Assembly (NCBI GenBank): GCA_947389015.1
Contig: CANDVA010000018.1
Location: 1-58,648 of the forward strand
DNA: 58,648 nt
Direction of reading: 5' to 3'
Origin: an uncultured Clostridia bacterium
GTDB lineage: Bacteria; Bacillota; Clostridia; Oscillospirales; Ruminococcaceae
Below are positions 7,974-17,292 of this stretch, in pieces. The translations under genes were made by a program, and so were the position numbers. The notes beneath the pieces were generated by a model, which saw only the letters and a list, made by a program, of their open reading frames with translations, did not search any database and was not told the DNA's origin. The first letter of the stretch is position 1. Each line of letters begins with the position of its first letter.

Positions 7974-9620
7974 CTATTTTTTTAGCATTTCCTCGGCTGC
8001 GGCAAGCGCACGCTCGCTCTCTCCGCTGCCGTCTATGATACGCGCAAGCTCGCGCGTTCTTCCGTCGAAATCGAGCTCGGTAATGTGCGTAAACGTCCGT
8101 CCGTCCTCCGTCCGCTTTTCAATAAGCAGGTGCGTGTCGGCTTTGGCGGCGATCTGCGCGAGGTGCGTAATGCACAAAACCTGCCGCTTTGCCGCGGTCT
8201 CGGAGAGCTTTACGCCGACTTTCTGCGCGGCGCGTCCGCTGATACCCGCGTCCACCTCGTCGAATATAAGAGTCGGGATATTGTCGTGGTCGGCGAGAAC
8301 GCTCTTGATTGCGAGCATAATGCGCGACAACTCGCCGCCGCTCGCGATCTTGTTCAACGGACGCATCTCCTCGCCCGCGTTCGCCGATATCAGCAGTTCC
8401 ACGCTGTCCTTACCGTTAATGGCGATCTTTTCCGCGTTCAGCGCGAAGATTATCCGCACGTTCGGCATATCCAGAAAGCTGAGCTGTCTGCATATTTCCT
8501 CGGAAATCTCGTCGGCAGCCTTTTTTCGGCGCTCGGAAAGCCCCTCCGCAAGCGACTTTACCTCCTCGGCGAGCGAGCGCTTTTTCTCGGCGAGCAGCTC
8601 GATCTCATCGTCGGCGGTGGACAGCTCCGCAAGCTCGTCGCGACATTCGCCGAGATAGTCGACAAGGTCGTCCGCATCCATATTGTACTTACGCTTGGCG
8701 TGCTTTATCGCGGAGACCTTATCGGTAAGCTCCTGCATTTGCAGCTCCGTATCGTCGCCGCCGAGCGAAAACACCTCGTCCGCGATATCGTTCACCTCGG
8801 GAATGACCGCCATAAGCCGCTCGTAAAGCTCCCTTGCCCTCGGTTCAACGTCCGAGATACCGGCCAGCAGCTTTGCCGCGCTTTGAAGCATATCGCATGC
8901 CGCGGGCTCGCCGTCGGAGCTCAGGCAGTTATACGCGCCTATCCCCGCCTTTACGATATCCGCATTGCGCTGCGCTCGCGCCAGCTCCTGCTCCAGACGC
9001 TCGCCGTCGCCCTTTTCAAGCTCCAGCGACTTCAGATCCTCGATAACGGCGGTAAGGTGCTCGATCTTCAGAGCGCGTGTGTCGGCTTCGTTCTGCAAGA
9101 TCTTAAGGCGCTTTGAAGTCCTCGCGAACTCCCGATACTTCACTCGGTATTCCTCCAGCTCGCCCGACAGCCCCGCGTAATTATCAAGAATATCGCGCTG
9201 ATTGTCGTTTGACATCAGAATACGGTTCTCGTGCTGACCGTGAACGTCCACAAGCATACTGCCGATCTCTTTGAGCATAGACGCGGTCGCCGTGCGCCCG
9301 TTTATGCGCGCGGCACTTTTTCCGTCCGCGAATATCTCACGAGACAGCAGCAGATCGTCCTCTGCCGAAAAACCAAGCTCCGAAAGCTTGCTTCTGACCT
9401 CGTCCGACAGCTCGTCAAACAGCGCGGTGATGACCGCCTTCTGTGCGCCCGTGCGGACTATATCTTTCGTGGTTCGCTGACCGAGTATAGCGTTGATACC
9501 GCCTATAAGAATACTTTTACCCGCGCCCGTCTCTCCCGTGAATACGTTAAAGCTCTCGCCGAAACGCGCGGACGCTTTTTCTATAACGGCGAGATTTTCA
9601 ATTGAAAGTTCCCTTAACAT
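7974..9620 (-). CDS. recN: DNA repair protein RecN
   Basis: SMC-like ATPase of 548 residues (usual length 550-575) for double-strand break repair. Near the N-terminus it has the Walker A GETGAGKSIL, in the middle long charged coiled coils, and near the C-terminus the ABC signature ASGGELSRIMLAI and the Walker B TLIFDEVDAGISG. ATG at 9620 is preferred over an in-frame TTG nine bases upstream because GAGG precedes it. It is the last gene of the asp23-recN operon and follows argR directly, a conserved Firmicutes pairing. Confidence 0.96.
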   Translation of the reverse strand: MLRELSIENLAVIEKASARFGESFNVFTGETGAGKSILIGGINAILGQRTTKDIVRTGAQKAVITALFDELSDEVRSKLSELGFSAEDDLLLSREIFADGKSAARINGRTATASMLKEIGSMLVDVHGQHENRILMSNDNQRDILDNYAGLSGELEEYRVKYREFARTSKRLKILQNEADTRALKIEHLTAVIEDLKSLELEKGDGERLEQELARAQRNADIVKAGIGAYNCLSSDGEPAACDMLQSAAKLLAGISDVEPRARELYERLMAVIPEVNDIADEVFSLGGDDTELQMQELTDKVSAIKHAKRKYNMDADDLVDYLGECRDELAELSTADDEIELLAEKKRSLAEEVKSLAEGLSERRKKAADEISEEICRQLSFLDMPNVRIIFALNAEKIAINGKDSVELLISANAGEEMRPLNKIASGGELSRIMLAIKSVLADHDNIPTLIFDEVDAGISGRAAQKVGVKLSETAAKRQVLCITHLAQIAAKADTHLLIEKRTEDGRTFTHITELDFDGRTRELARIIDGSGESERALAAAEEMLKK

Positions 9621-9625
9621 TTTCC

Positions 9626-10075
9626 TCAATCCTTATCTATCAGCCGCGCGAGCTGAGATATTAACTGCACGGCGTGATTTTCCGATCTTGTGACGATAAA
9701 AACGGTATCGTCGCCCGCGATAGTCCCGACGACCGCGCCGAACTCCTGCTCGTCTACTACCTTGCACGCGGCGTTAGCAAGTCCCGCGTGACATTTCAGC
9801 ACGACCATATTCTGCGCGTAGTTCATTGAGATGACCGACTGCGCGAAAATGCTGCTGTATTCAATATTCCCCGCGCTCATTCCCAAAAAGTAGCGGCTGA
9901 CCTCATCGTCCGAAACGCTCTTCTTGATACTCAGCTCGCGCATATCGCGGGAGAGCGTCGCCTGTGCGACGGTTATCCCATTGCGCTCGAGAAGCGCTTT
10001 CAGCTCGTTCTGTGTTTCGATCTCGTTCTCGGAGATAAGCCGCACAATAGCCGCCTGCCGTTCCTTTTTCCTCAT
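9626..10075 (-). CDS. argR: Arginine repressor ArgR/AhrC
   Basis: A 149-residue protein with an N-terminal winged helix (QNELKALLERNGITVAQATLSRDMREL) and a C-terminal arginine-binding oligomerisation domain containing GTIAGDDTVFIVTRS. In the family it binds ARG boxes as a hexamer when arginine is present. It lies between nadK and recN, as in many Firmicutes. No ARG-box-regulated gene is evident in this window. Confidence 0.95.
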   Translation of the reverse strand: MRKKERQAAIVRLISENEIETQNELKALLERNGITVAQATLSRDMRELSIKKSVSDDEVSRYFLGMSAGNIEYSSIFAQSVISMNYAQNMVVLKCHAGLANAACKVVDEQEFGAVVGTIAGDDTVFIVTRSENHAVQLISQLARLIDKD

Positions 10076-10095
10076 AACCGACCTCTTTGATAATA

Positions 10096-10941
10096 TTACT
10101 TAAACGGTGTCATAAGCTTGTTATGGATAGCGCCGTAAAAACCGCTGCCCGTTTCAATAAGCCCAAGCGACAGCCGCGAACGCATAATTTGCAGTATATC
10201 GCCCTCCAGCAGCGGGATACCGCTGCCGCCATCCACGCTGAACGTCGCCTTTGAGTTTTGATAATGATTGACCCGCGCGGTGATTATCTGCTTGTCCGAA
10301 AACAGCATCGGACGGTTAAACAGCGTATGCGGACACAGCGCCATGAACTCAATGCACTCCAGGTCGGGCGACAAAATAGGACCTCCCGCCGACAGCGAAT
10401 ACGCCGTCGAGCCCGTGGGCGTGCTGAAAATTATACCGTCCGCGCGCACTCTCGAGACCTCCGCGTCTCCGCAGTTCACCACGTATTCCGGAAGCTTCGA
10501 GACGCTTGAGCGCGACAGAATAACATCGTTCAGCACATGTTCCGAAAAAATCTCCCGCTCCTCGCGGAACACCTTGCACTCAAGCATAATACGCCTGCTC
10601 ACCGAAAAATCACCGCTCAGCAGCTCGGGAATACAAGAAATTTCGTGAGGCTCTAGCGTCGCCATAAATCCGAGCCTGCCCATATTCACGCCGAGCAGCG
10701 GAATGTCGTATTCCGCGGCGACTTTTCCCCATTTAAGGATAGTGCCGTCGCCGCCGACTGTCACCGCAAAATCGCATATACTCGGCGTTTCGATCATATC
10801 CGCACCGATAACTTTTGCGTTCTCCGAATCATTGCCGTAAACGCACGGCGCAAACCCGCTTTTTTTCAGCAGCGCTACAAGCTCCGCGGCAAGCTCCGCC
10901 GAGCCTTCCTTTCTGATATTGCAGCCTATCAATACTCTCAT
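10096..10941 (-). CDS. nadK: NAD kinase
   Basis: ATP-dependent kinase making NADP from NAD, 281 residues from the ATG at 10941 (GAGGGG lies just upstream; the frame extends further only into tlyA). Signature motifs: VTVGGDGTILKWGK with the GGDG core, and PTGSTAYSLSAGGPI. It acts in the cytosol. It sits between tlyA and argR in the long minus-strand operon. Confidence 0.95.
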   Translation of the reverse strand: MRVLIGCNIRKEGSAELAAELVALLKKSGFAPCVYGNDSENAKVIGADMIETPSICDFAVTVGGDGTILKWGKVAAEYDIPLLGVNMGRLGFMATLEPHEISCIPELLSGDFSVSRRIMLECKVFREEREIFSEHVLNDVILSRSSVSKLPEYVVNCGDAEVSRVRADGIIFSTPTGSTAYSLSAGGPILSPDLECIEFMALCPHTLFNRPMLFSDKQIITARVNHYQNSKATFSVDGGSGIPLLEGDILQIMRSRLSLGLIETGSGFYGAIHNKLMTPFK

Positions 10942-10955
10942 TGCCGCTCCCCTCC

Positions 10956-11684
10956 CTACTTTTTCAGCGCAAGCAGATACTCGATGTTCCCGTCGCCGCC
11001 AGTTATAGGCGAGACCTCCGTGCCAATCACCTCGAAACCGCACTGCTCCGCAAAACTTTTAACTTCGTCAACGCACCGCAGACGCGTTTTTTCATCGCGG
11101 ACTATTCCCTTTTTTGACAAGCTCCCGCGCCCCGCCTCAAACTGCGGCTTTATCAGCGCGACAGCTTGTCCGTCCTCCGCAAGAAGTCTGTAAATGTGAG
11201 GCAGTACAAGCTTTAACGAGATGAACGAAACGTCCGTACCGATAAAATCCGCCGCCGTAATATCGTAATCATCAAACGAGAAGTCGCGGATATCCGTCCG
11301 CTCCAGCGATATCACACGGCTGTCAGCGCGGAGCTTTTCCGCAAGCTGCCCACTCCCCACGTCCACCGCGAACACCCTCGCCGCGCCGTTTTGCAGCATA
11401 CAGTCGGTAAATCCGCCGGTTGATGCGCCTATATCAAGGCAGGTCTTTCCGCTAAGATCAACGCTCCACAATCCGAGCGCCTTTTCGAGCTTTTGTCCGC
11501 CGCGCCCCACATACCTCGGGAGCTTCGGTTCCGCGATAACGACATTATCCGTATCGACGATATCAAGCGAATTCTTGACGGCGGTCTTTCCGTTTACGGT
11601 CACGCCGCCGATATTTATAAGCTGCTGCGCAACGCTTCGGCTGCGGCATATTCCCCTTTCGGTCAAATACACGTCCAGACGCAT
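10956..11684 (-). CDS. tlyA: TlyA family rRNA (cytidine-2'-O)-methyltransferase
   Basis: A 242-residue protein beginning MRLDVYLTERG, the S4 RNA-binding domain, followed by an FtsJ-like Rossmann domain with CLDIGASTGGFTDCML as the SAM motif and LIKPQFEAGR near the end. Known members methylate C1409 of 16S and sometimes C1920 of 23S rRNA. The ATG at 11684 was chosen because the conserved S4 sequence starts there. It follows dxs in related genomes; here a 168-aa gene is inserted between. Confidence 0.92.
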   Translation of the reverse strand: MRLDVYLTERGICRSRSVAQQLINIGGVTVNGKTAVKNSLDIVDTDNVVIAEPKLPRYVGRGGQKLEKALGLWSVDLSGKTCLDIGASTGGFTDCMLQNGAARVFAVDVGSGQLAEKLRADSRVISLERTDIRDFSFDDYDITAADFIGTDVSFISLKLVLPHIYRLLAEDGQAVALIKPQFEAGRGSLSKKGIVRDEKTRLRCVDEVKSFAEQCGFEVIGTEVSPITGGDGNIEYLLALKK

Positions 11685-11686
11685 AA

Positions 11687-12193
11687 TTATCCTCTCAAAT
11701 AGATACCCATACCGTCGCCGTCGCCGCAATAGCAAACAACCCAATCAAAGCGCGGGCGCTTCGGCAGTATGTAAAAGTCCTCGACCATACCCGAACAGTC
11801 GCCGAGGACCCGAATTATCTCAGGCAGCTTTCCCTCGTAGACCCAGCCGCAGTCGTTTATGTAATAATACTCGGAAGGGCGGTTATCCTGCGGAATAAGC
11901 TCGTCGATTTTCCCGACAAACTCCACCCAGTTCGCCGCGTGAACTCCGTTTTGAATATGCCCCGTGTAGATCAGGTTTTCGCGGAAGTGCAGCCATAAAT
12001 AATGCAAATGTATTTTCGGTTGTTTCTCATAGTCGATAAACGTGTAGTAAAACCGCTTGATAACCCGCTCCCATTCATTTTTGGGCGCTTCGTGAAAAGT
12101 CGCGCGGTCTATGTTCAAGTCCTTTACAGACTGCTCCGCTTCATTGCGCACCTCATAGCGGAAACGACGCTCCTCATCACTGTATTTTGACAT
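11687..12193 (-). CDS. Hypothetical protein inserted between dxs and tlyA
   Basis: A 168-residue soluble protein rich in aromatic residues (VIKRFYYTFIDYEKQ, SEYYYINDCGWVYEG) with no signal peptide or membrane segment. I do not recognise the family. It ends two bases before tlyA and starts two bases before the end of dxs, so it is co-transcribed. The conserved order is usually dxs-tlyA without it, which suggests a lineage-specific insertion. Its codon use looks like that of its neighbours. Confidence 0.75.
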   Translation of the reverse strand: MSKYSDEERRFRYEVRNEAEQSVKDLNIDRATFHEAPKNEWERVIKRFYYTFIDYEKQPKIHLHYLWLHFRENLIYTGHIQNGVHAANWVEFVGKIDELIPQDNRPSEYYYINDCGWVYEGKLPEIIRVLGDCSGMVEDFYILPKRPRFDWVVCYCGDGDGMGIYLRG

Positions 12194-12195
12194 TT

Positions 12196-14058
12196 TTATA
12201 CCCTCAATATCTCGGTCATTCCGTCAACGTCAAGCCCGTACATCACAAGCTGCTCTTCAACGTCAGCCGCGGGGACAAACCCGTCCGCAACTCCGACACA
12301 CTCCGCGCGACCGCGGTAACCGCGCCGCGCAAGCTCCGCAAGAAATCCCTCGGCAGCGCCGCCGCGAATCGATCCCTCCTCAAAGAACACTATCTTTTTA
12401 TAGCCGAGTGCGATACCGAAAATCCCCTCGGGAAACGGGTTTACCGTCACGAGACGCAGCATATCCGCTCCCGTTTTCTCGCAAGCCTTCGCCAGGTTGG
12501 CGGATATCCTTCCGTAGGTTATCCCGAGAACGTCCGACGACCTCCCCGACCAATAAAAATCCACTACGGGCTCAAACGCCGTTCTAAAGCGCTCCGACCT
12601 TCCCATGATATCGGGCTCGCCGCCCTTGGGATAGCGCACCGCCGCGATACCCTCGGTGCGGTAGATCGCCTCGGACAGGCAACGCCGCAGTTCCTCAAAC
12701 GTCGCAGGGCAGTAAATTACGGTATTCGGTACGGCGCGGAGCATGGGCACGTCAAAAACTCCCTGATGAGTTTCGCCGTCCGCTCCCACGAAGCCCGCGC
12801 GATCAATACAGAGCGTGATGTGCGTTTTCTCAATGGCGCAGTCGTGGATAATCTGATCGAAGCCGCGCTGCAAAAACGTCGAATACACCGCGAACACGGG
12901 CAGCATTCCCTGAACCGCCAACCCCGCCGCGAACGTCACCGAATGCTGCTCGGCAATACCCGTATCGAAAAATCTCGGAGCGCAGCTGTTCTTAAAGTAG
13001 TTCAAACCCACCGCGTACTTCATCGCCGCCGTTATCGCGCAAATTCGGCTGTCCGCTTTGCCGAGCCGCTCCAGCTCGCGACCGAACGCCTCCGAAAAGC
13101 TCCCGTCGCTCTGCGCGGGAAGATCGTCGTAAACGAACTCCTCCACAACGCCGTTCCGAGCGACCGCGTGATACTCCCCGGGATTCTCCTCGGCTGGCTT
13201 GTAGCCCCTGCCCTTGCGAGTGAAAACGTGTACCACGCACGGGCGCTTCATAAGCTTAGCGACCGACAGCGCCTCGGTCAGGTCCTCAATATTGTGACCA
13301 TCCACGGGACCGATGTACGCAAAGCCCAGATTTTCAAACAGGTTACTGCTGTCGTACAGCGCCTCCTTGACGAGCGTTTTCGTCGCCGCAATGGCCTTTT
13401 CGAGCGACCGGCCCACCAGAGGCACCGCCGAAAGCACGGTCTTAACGCGCTCCTTCGCGCAATAGTACTTCCTTGTCGAGCGTATCTGCGCCAGATATCT
13501 CGCTAGAGCGCCCGTGCTCTTGCTTATCGACATTGCGTTATCGTTAAGTATAAGCGTGAGGTTGGACGCGGTTTTTCCCGCGTTGTTAAGCCCCTCGTAA
13601 GCCATTCCGCCCGTAAGCGCTCCGTCGCCGATAACAGCCGCCACCGCGCCGCTCTCGCCTTTCAGCCTCATTGCCGTGGAAATACCGTAAGCCGCCGAGA
13701 CGGAAGTGCTGCTGTGACCCGAAATGAACGCGTCTGCTGGCGACTCCGTGCGGCGAGTAAAGCCCGAAATCCCGTCCTTTTTCCGAAGCGTCTCAAAACG
13801 TGAAAATCTACCCGTAAGCAGCTTATGAGCATACGCCTGATGACCCACGTCCCAGATGACCTTATCACCACCGAAAACGTCGTAAACATAATGAATGGCG
13901 ACTCCAAGCTCCACCGTTCCCAGATTTGAGGACAAATGCCCGCCGTTTTTCATTACCGTGCGCATAATACAACTCCGCAGTTCCCTGCAAAGCGCTTTAA
14001 GCTGCGGAGCGGTCATATTTGAAATAATGTCGTGATTTATATTGTCATTAAGAAACAT
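12196..14058 (-). CDS. dxs: 1-deoxy-D-xylulose-5-phosphate synthase
   Basis: Thiamine-diphosphate transketolase-like enzyme of 620 residues joining pyruvate and glyceraldehyde-3-phosphate, the first step of the MEP isoprenoid pathway. Seen: the HQAYAHKLLTGR segment, the ThDP motif GDGALTGG with the downstream LNDNAMS, and DTGIAEQHSVTFAAGLA in the pyrimidine-binding domain. ATG at 14058 has GGGAGG six bases upstream; an earlier in-frame start at 14088 would lie in the preceding gene's end. It is close to ispA, which uses the pathway's products. Confidence 0.97.
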   Translation of the reverse strand: MFLNDNINHDIISNMTAPQLKALCRELRSCIMRTVMKNGGHLSSNLGTVELGVAIHYVYDVFGGDKVIWDVGHQAYAHKLLTGRFSRFETLRKKDGISGFTRRTESPADAFISGHSSTSVSAAYGISTAMRLKGESGAVAAVIGDGALTGGMAYEGLNNAGKTASNLTLILNDNAMSISKSTGALARYLAQIRSTRKYYCAKERVKTVLSAVPLVGRSLEKAIAATKTLVKEALYDSSNLFENLGFAYIGPVDGHNIEDLTEALSVAKLMKRPCVVHVFTRKGRGYKPAEENPGEYHAVARNGVVEEFVYDDLPAQSDGSFSEAFGRELERLGKADSRICAITAAMKYAVGLNYFKNSCAPRFFDTGIAEQHSVTFAAGLAVQGMLPVFAVYSTFLQRGFDQIIHDCAIEKTHITLCIDRAGFVGADGETHQGVFDVPMLRAVPNTVIYCPATFEELRRCLSEAIYRTEGIAAVRYPKGGEPDIMGRSERFRTAFEPVVDFYWSGRSSDVLGITYGRISANLAKACEKTGADMLRLVTVNPFPEGIFGIALGYKKIVFFEEGSIRGGAAEGFLAELARRGYRGRAECVGVADGFVPAADVEEQLVMYGLDVDGMTEILRV

Positions 14059-14084
14059 TGTATCCTCCCTGAAATTCACAGAGA

Positions 14085-14579
14085 TCATTTAAGCGGAAAT
14101 ACCAGAGCTATCAATATCCCGAGCAGCGACCCCGCGAGCACCTCTATCGGAGTGTGACCGAGGAATTCCTTAAGATCCTTCTGGTTGACGAGCTCGTCTA
14201 TGTCGGGATCCTCGTCGCCGCCGCTTAACTGCGATATCTCGTCGTCGAGGTTATCGACGATATGCCGCAGCTTGTTAAGCTCCTTAGCGTGCAGTCCCGC
14301 ATTGTACCGCACGCTCATAGCGTCGTAGATGACGATAGCCATAAGCAGTGCCGCAAACGCAAATTCGGTGCTTGTAAAGCCTTTCAGCCTCAGCGTATAT
14401 ATCGCGACCGATACCACCAGCGACGAATGCGACGACGGCATACCGCCCGCGCCTGTTATTCTTTCAGGATTGAACGACTTGAATTTTATCGAATAATGAA
14501 CGGTTTTCAGTATCTGCGCCGCTATCCACGATATAAATCCCACCGAGATAATGGGATTCAGCATTAACAATTTCATCAT
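14085..14579 (-). CDS. Divergent PAP2 family protein (DUF212, YuiD-like)
   Basis: A 164-residue membrane protein with about four hydrophobic segments. The conserved motif GAGGMPSSHSS near residue 42 and YDAMSVRYNAGLHA near 95 identify the divergent PAP2 group, and GHTPIEVLAGSLLG near the C-terminus is the last family motif. Relatives are thought to be phosphatases acting on lipid phosphates. Its place between ispA and dxs would fit an isoprenoid-phosphate substrate, but that is inference. Confidence 0.88.
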   Translation of the reverse strand: MMKLLMLNPIISVGFISWIAAQILKTVHYSIKFKSFNPERITGAGGMPSSHSSLVVSVAIYTLRLKGFTSTEFAFAALLMAIVIYDAMSVRYNAGLHAKELNKLRHIVDNLDDEISQLSGGDEDPDIDELVNQKDLKEFLGHTPIEVLAGSLLGILIALVFPLK

Positions 14580-14599
14580 TTTTTAAGCAATATCCTCCG

Positions 14600-15487
14600 T
14601 CAATATTGACGATTTAAAAGCAAATTTGTAAATCCGATAAGGAATTCATTGTCGTCGAAACCGGCAAGCAGCTCCACTGCCTGCGCCGTCAGCGACCGCG
14701 CCTGTTCACGCGCCTTTTCGAGACCTATCGCGGTAACATAGGTATACTTTCCCTCCGCCTTATCGCTGCCGACGGGCTTTCCAAGCAGCTTTTCGTCGGC
14801 GGTCACGTCAAGGATATCGTCGACTATCTGAAACGCCAGTCCCAGCCGCTGACCGTAGCTCCCCGCCGAAAGCTGCTTATCAGCTCCCGCACCCGCCGCG
14901 ATACACCCCGCCTTGCAACAGAATTCGAGCAGAGCGCCCGTTTTCATTCGGTACATTTCGAGGATAACGCCGACAGGCGGCTGCTTTCCCTCGTTTTCGA
15001 GGTCGACGGTCTGACCGCCTATCATTCCCGAAATCCCGGAAAGCTCCGCGAGCAGCTTTGTTATCTTCAGCGCCGCGTCTGGCGATAACGTTTTCTTCAA
15101 GCCCGCCTCGGCGATCAACTGAAACGGAAGTATCGCCAGCGCGTCGCCAGCGAGCACCGCAGCCGCCTCGCCGTATGCTTTATGACAGGACGGCTTTCCG
15201 CGGCGCATATCGTCGTCGTCCATACACGGTAAGTCGTCGTGGATAAGCGAGAACGTATGCATCATCTCAATAGCGCACGCGACGGGAAGAGCTGTTTCGG
15301 GCTCTCCCCCGCACACGCGGCAGAACTCCATAACGAGCGCGGGACGGATACGCTTTCCGCCCGCGGACAGACTGTACCGCGCCGCGTCCGCAACGCTTTT
15401 TTGCAGACAATCCACCTCGGGGAGGTATTTTTTCAGCGCCTCCTCGGTCATTTCCGCGTATTCCGCGAGCACTTCCTTAACGTTCAT
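14600..15487 (-). CDS. ispA: Polyprenyl synthetase (farnesyl diphosphate synthase)
   Basis: All-helical trans-prenyltransferase of 295 residues condensing isopentenyl and dimethylallyl diphosphates to C15 (possibly longer). The first aspartate-rich motif reads DDLPCMDDDDMRRGKP and the second DDILD. The start overlaps the xseB stop by one base (TAATG). Position after xseA-xseB and before dxs is the standard Firmicutes order. Confidence 0.95.
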   Translation of the reverse strand: MNVKEVLAEYAEMTEEALKKYLPEVDCLQKSVADAARYSLSAGGKRIRPALVMEFCRVCGGEPETALPVACAIEMMHTFSLIHDDLPCMDDDDMRRGKPSCHKAYGEAAAVLAGDALAILPFQLIAEAGLKKTLSPDAALKITKLLAELSGISGMIGGQTVDLENEGKQPPVGVILEMYRMKTGALLEFCCKAGCIAAGAGADKQLSAGSYGQRLGLAFQIVDDILDVTADEKLLGKPVGSDKAEGKYTYVTAIGLEKAREQARSLTAQAVELLAGFDDNEFLIGFTNLLLNRQY

Positions 15488-15663
15488 TACCGCTCCTCTA
15501 ATTTCTCAACGGTGAGTTTTGCTCCGTCGATGTATTCCTTGAGCTTCTTGGTAAGCTCGACAGCCTCCGTATACAGCTTCATAGACTCGTCAAACGGCAG
15601 ATCGGCGGCCTTCATTTTTTCCGATATATCCGCTAGTCTTTTCATTTCCTTCTCAAAGTCCAT
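15487..15663 (-). CDS. xseB: Exodeoxyribonuclease VII small subunit
   Basis: A 58-residue protein beginning MDFEKEMKRLADISEKM and containing LPFDESMKLYTEAVEL, the conserved pattern of XseB. It is almost wholly helical and binds in several copies to XseA, forming the nuclease that digests single-stranded DNA. It starts five bases before the end of xseA on this strand and overlaps ispA by one base. Its small size makes it easy to miss. Confidence 0.95.
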   Translation of the reverse strand: MDFEKEMKRLADISEKMKAADLPFDESMKLYTEAVELTKKLKEYIDGAKLTVEKLEER

Positions 15664-15667
15664 AATA

Positions 15668-16888
15668 TCAGTCCTTTACTTCCTTTACGGCAGCCAAAAC
15701 ACTGCCTTTATCGAACCTTACGTCGATTATATCGCCGACCGTAAGCTCGCCGGCGCTTTTTATCATCTTCCCGTTGTGCTTTGCAGCCGAATATCCTCGC
15801 GACAATATCGACATCGGATTAAGGTCTGACACCGACTGCGCATTCTTTTGCAACGCGAATTCGGCATTGTCGAGCTTTCTGTGTATCGACTGCGAAATAC
15901 TCTCCGAAAATTGAGATAAACTCTGCTCCCACCGCAGTATACGGTTCTTCGGGGAGTTGAGCCGAACATCCTTTTCGAGCAGCACGAGCTGTCTCTCGCG
16001 GCGGTCGATAAGCTTTTTCATCTCGCTGTGAAAATACTGCTCTATCCCGTCCAGTCTTGCCGCTTCCATTGCAGCCTCATGAGTTACGATGACCGCAGCC
16101 GACGTAGGCGTAGAAGCGCTTACGTCCGCGACGTCATCCGAAAGCGAATGGTCGACCTCGTGACCCACGGCGCTCACAGTCGGTATCGCCGAAGCGTATA
16201 TCGCTCTCGCAAGCTCCTCCGAGTTGAAGCAGTCCAAGTCCTCTTTTGAGCCGCCGCCGCGCGCGATAATAATCACATCCGCGCCTATCGTCTGCGCCCT
16301 TTGCACCGCCGCCACCAGCGACGGCACGGCCGTGGCGCCCTGAACCTGCGCGGGAACGCACACAAGCGTCACCGCGGGAAATGTAGCCGCGACCTTGTCG
16401 CATATATCGTGCCACACCGCGCCCGTAGGGGAAGTCACCACCGCTATTCTCTTGGGGAAACGCGGCAGAGGACGGTGTTGATTGAACAGACCCTCGCCGC
16501 GAAGCCGCTCCGTCAGAAGCTGCAAAGCCGCCGCTCTCGCGCCCTCGCCGTACGGGATAATATCCTCGCCCTTTATCTGATACGAGCTTTGCTTACGGCT
16601 TATCGACACGCTCCCGAGCACGATGACCTCGTCGCCCTCCTGCGGAAGATAAGTAAGCCTTGCCGCGCTCTTAAACACCGCAACGCGCAGGGAACATTCT
16701 TCCCTGCCCTCGCCCTCGCGCAGCGAAAAGAATATCCAGTCCATATACGCGCTTTTATGCTGCACCGTGATCTTAGTTACCTCGCCGCACACACCGATAC
16801 CGCACAACGACGGACAGCCCGTCAGCGCGTCCTCGACCTGCTCCGTAAACTCCTTTACGGATAAAACCTCAATACCGTTGTCAAGCAT
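15668..16888 (-). CDS. xseA: Exodeoxyribonuclease VII large subunit
   Basis: Catalytic subunit, 406 residues. An N-terminal OB-fold begins with EVLSVKEFTEQVEDAL, then the nuclease core contains RIAVVTSPTGAVWHDI, IIIARGGGSKEDLDCFN and VSAVGHEVDHSLSDDVAD, all family signatures, followed by coiled coil and a C-terminal RGYSAAKHNGK segment. ATG at 16888 is preferred over an in-frame TTG six bases earlier. The start overlaps the end of nusB by eight bases, indicating coupled translation. Confidence 0.96.
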   Translation of the reverse strand: MLDNGIEVLSVKEFTEQVEDALTGCPSLCGIGVCGEVTKITVQHKSAYMDWIFFSLREGEGREECSLRVAVFKSAARLTYLPQEGDEVIVLGSVSISRKQSSYQIKGEDIIPYGEGARAAALQLLTERLRGEGLFNQHRPLPRFPKRIAVVTSPTGAVWHDICDKVAATFPAVTLVCVPAQVQGATAVPSLVAAVQRAQTIGADVIIIARGGGSKEDLDCFNSEELARAIYASAIPTVSAVGHEVDHSLSDDVADVSASTPTSAAVIVTHEAAMEAARLDGIEQYFHSEMKKLIDRRERQLVLLEKDVRLNSPKNRILRWEQSLSQFSESISQSIHRKLDNAEFALQKNAQSVSDLNPMSILSRGYSAAKHNGKMIKSAGELTVGDIIDVRFDKGSVLAAVKEVKD

Positions 16889-17291
16889 TTTCAAGCTCCC
16901 TCATATATGAATTGAGAATTCCGTTTATAAATCCGCTGTCCGCCTTAAGCGAGTACTTTTTCGCCAGCTCGACCGCCTCGTTTATCGCGGCGGCGTTCGG
17001 AACTTTCTCACAATATTTCATCTCGTAAACGGCAATTTTAAGTATTATCATATTCACCTTGGCGATACGCGACACGGATCTCGACGTCGAAAACCTCGCG
17101 ATTATATCCCGCAGCTCCTCGTCGTGCTCGAGAACTCCCTTTACGATCTCGTCCGTCTGTTCGTTTTTCGCCATATCGAACGCCTCGGCGTTCAGCTCGT
17201 CGATCTCCTCGAGAGTCGTACCGAAAAGCAGCTGATACAACACCAGAAACGCCCCCTCGCGAATCTCGGGGCGGCTAAGCTTTCCACTCAT
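16881..17291 (-). CDS. nusB: Transcription antitermination factor NusB
   Basis: A 136-residue all-helical RNA-binding protein that, with NusE (S10), binds boxA of rRNA transcripts. Seen: REGAFLVLYQLLFG near the start, RIAKVNMIILKIAVYEMKYCEKVP in the middle, and AAINEAVELAKKYSLKADSGFINGILNSY at the end. The ATG at 17291 has GGAGGAAAA just inside the end of the preceding gene. Confidence 0.95.
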   Translation of the reverse strand: MSGKLSRPEIREGAFLVLYQLLFGTTLEEIDELNAEAFDMAKNEQTDEIVKGVLEHDEELRDIIARFSTSRSVSRIAKVNMIILKIAVYEMKYCEKVPNAAAINEAVELAKKYSLKADSGFINGILNSYMRELENA

Positions 17292-17292
17292 C

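Noticed and set aside
8085-9116. Long plus-strand frame opposite recN
   Set aside because: Arg/Leu-rich mirror frame without family likeness; recN motifs on the minus strand are complete.
12187-13506. 439-codon plus-strand frame opposite dxs
   Set aside because: A shadow of the high-GC third-position pattern of dxs, which is intact on the other strand.
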